A stretch of 64,000 nt of DNA, from positions 171,626-235,625 of the forward strand of contig NZ_JAKNTW010000023.1 in the NCBI RefSeq assembly GCF_022213955.1. Reading direction: 5' to 3'. The position numbers and the translations under genes are program-made. Below the pieces are notes generated by a model that had not been told where the DNA came from, made no database searches, and saw only the letters and a list, made by a program, of their open reading frames with translations. Origin of the DNA: Dolomitihabitans soli (lineage in GTDB: Bacteria; Actinomycetota; Actinomycetes; Streptosporangiales; Streptosporangiaceae). Position 1 is the stretch's first letter. Every line of letters starts with the position of its first letter. Of the stretch, positions 63,155-64,000 are shown piece after piece.

Positions 63155-64000
63155 CCGTCCAGACTCAGGAACCCAAGAGCTGGCGCGGCGTCGCCAGCGA
63201 GGAGCAGGACGAGCTGTCGGAGAAGGTCTCCCTGCTGCTGCGCACCCGCTCGCGCCGGCTGCTCGGCGACCTGATCCGCCCGCACCGCAGATCCATCGGG
63301 CTGCTGATCGTGATCATCGTGATCAGCAACGCCGCCGGGCTGGCCATCCCCTATCTGGTGAAGGTCGGCATCGACGCCGGAATCCCGCCGATGCTCCGCG
63401 ACGAGGGCACGACCACCCTGGTCACCATCGTCGCGGTGATCCTGGCGGCGGCGTTGATCCAGGCGTTCACCCGGCAGATCTTCCTCCGGCTGTCCGGCCG
63501 GATCGGCCAGGACATCCTGCTGGAGCTGCGGAGACGCGTCTTCGACCACTTCCAGCGGCTCTCGCTGTCCTTCCACGAGAAGTACACCTCGGGCCGGGTC
63601 ATCTCCCGGCTCACCTCCGACGTCGAAGCGATCTCGGAACTGCTCCAGTCGGGATTCGACGGCATCGTCACCGCGGTGCTCACCCTCTTCGGTACGGCGG
63701 TGCTGCTCCTCGTCCTGGACGTCCATCTCGGCCTGGTGGCCCTGTTGCCGCTGCCCATCCTGTTCCTGTTCACCCGGTGGTTCAGACGGCAGTCGAGCAT
63801 CGTCTACCGCCGTACCAGGGAGACCGTCGCACTGGTGATCGTCCATTTCGTGGAGTCGATGACCGGGATCCGCGCGGTGCAGGCGTTCCGCAGGGAGCCG
63901 CGCAATCAGGAGATCTTCGAGGAGCTGAACGAGAACTACCGTGAGGCCAACATGCGCAGCATGCGGCTCGTCGCGGTGTTCATGCCGGGCATCAAGCTGA
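63151..64000 (+). CDS. ABC exporter half-transporter 2, cut by window end
   Basis: ATG 63151 overlaps the previous stop; the frame stays open to base 64000 (283 codons). The visible part is the cytoplasmic N-terminus and most of the membrane domain: LLGDLIRPHRRSIGLLIVII, LRRRVFDHFQRLSLSFHEKY, TSGRVISRLTSDVEAISELL and VHFVESMTGIRAVQAFRRE, as in ABCB-type exporters. The ATPase domain lies beyond the window and should carry the canonical catalytic Glu if the pair is a typical heterodimer. Confidence 0.92.
   Translation, partial: MTVQTQEPKSWRGVASEEQDELSEKVSLLLRTRSRRLLGDLIRPHRRSIGLLIVIIVISNAAGLAIPYLVKVGIDAGIPPMLRDEGTTTLVTIVAVILAAALIQAFTRQIFLRLSGRIGQDILLELRRRVFDHFQRLSLSFHEKYTSGRVISRLTSDVEAISELLQSGFDGIVTAVLTLFGTAVLLLVLDVHLGLVALLPLPILFLFTRWFRRQSSIVYRRTRETVALVIVHFVESMTGIRAVQAFRREPRNQEIFEELNENYREANMRSMRLVAVFMPGIKL

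Overview
The window is about 70% G+C with strongly G/C-biased third codon positions, GTG starts, many leaderless-looking promoters and the gene order mtrB-lpqB-comF-hpf-secA. It is actinobacterial. The content (DasR-type regulator, tmRNA with a long tag, NAD-dependent glutamate dehydrogenase of the ~1,600-residue class) suggests a filamentous actinomycete, perhaps Streptosporangiaceae; the family assignment is inference, not proof. | 1-11.9 kb, conserved chromosomal backbone: the 3' part of sensor kinase mtrB, lpqB (interrupted by an in-frame TAG), comF, a long spacer, ribosome hibernation factor hpf, a tandem-repeat leader with coupled mini-ORFs before a LuxR-type response regulator, a YcaQ-like DNA glycosylase, a small membrane protein, secA with a tandem hairpin terminator, and an Rv3235-family gene. 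| 11.9-21.1 kb, an almost complete N-acetylglucosamine system: two paralogous PTS EIIC permeases and a DasR-like GntR/UTRA repressor on the minus strand. Divergent from a 22-bp perfect palindrome of dre type lie a two-SIS-domain sugar-phosphate enzyme, EIIB, EIIA, HPr, Enzyme I and a GH3 beta-N-acetylglucosaminidase lipoprotein. Together these could release, import, phosphorylate and deaminate GlcNAc. | 21.1-32.3 kb, metabolic and cell-wall genes: three HAD phosphatases with a DUF6912-like gene among them; an active class B PBP divergent from a LysR regulator that overlaps a class A beta-lactamase-fold serine hydrolase; acetoacetyl-CoA synthetase; a Tat-exported berberine-bridge-type flavoenzyme; tryptophan 2,3-dioxygenase. 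| 32.4-45.2 kb: giant NAD-glutamate dehydrogenase, a lipoprotein, prfB, a Cys-rich membrane miniprotein, ftsE-ftsX, smpB, a PBP-like lipoprotein lacking all three transpeptidase motifs, and ssrA (tmRNA). Trans-translation and divisome genes are therefore interleaved. | 45.2-48.7 kb, less conserved: a small secreted protein, a PAP2-like membrane protein, a CE2/SGNH esterase and spacer DNA. | 48.7-55.8 kb: seven genes with almost every junction overlapping by 4 nt, encoding a tandem GNAT acetyltransferase, a PIG-L deacetylase and a five-part oligopeptide-type ABC importer. | 56-64 kb: OafA-type acyltransferase, a two-gene toxin-antitoxin-like pair with a degenerate PIN-like partner, a secreted SH3-like protein, a UTRA-only protein, a PEP mutase/isocitrate lyase-family enzyme, and a heterodimeric ABC exporter cut by the window end. 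No CRISPR array, insertion sequence, rRNA or tRNA was seen.
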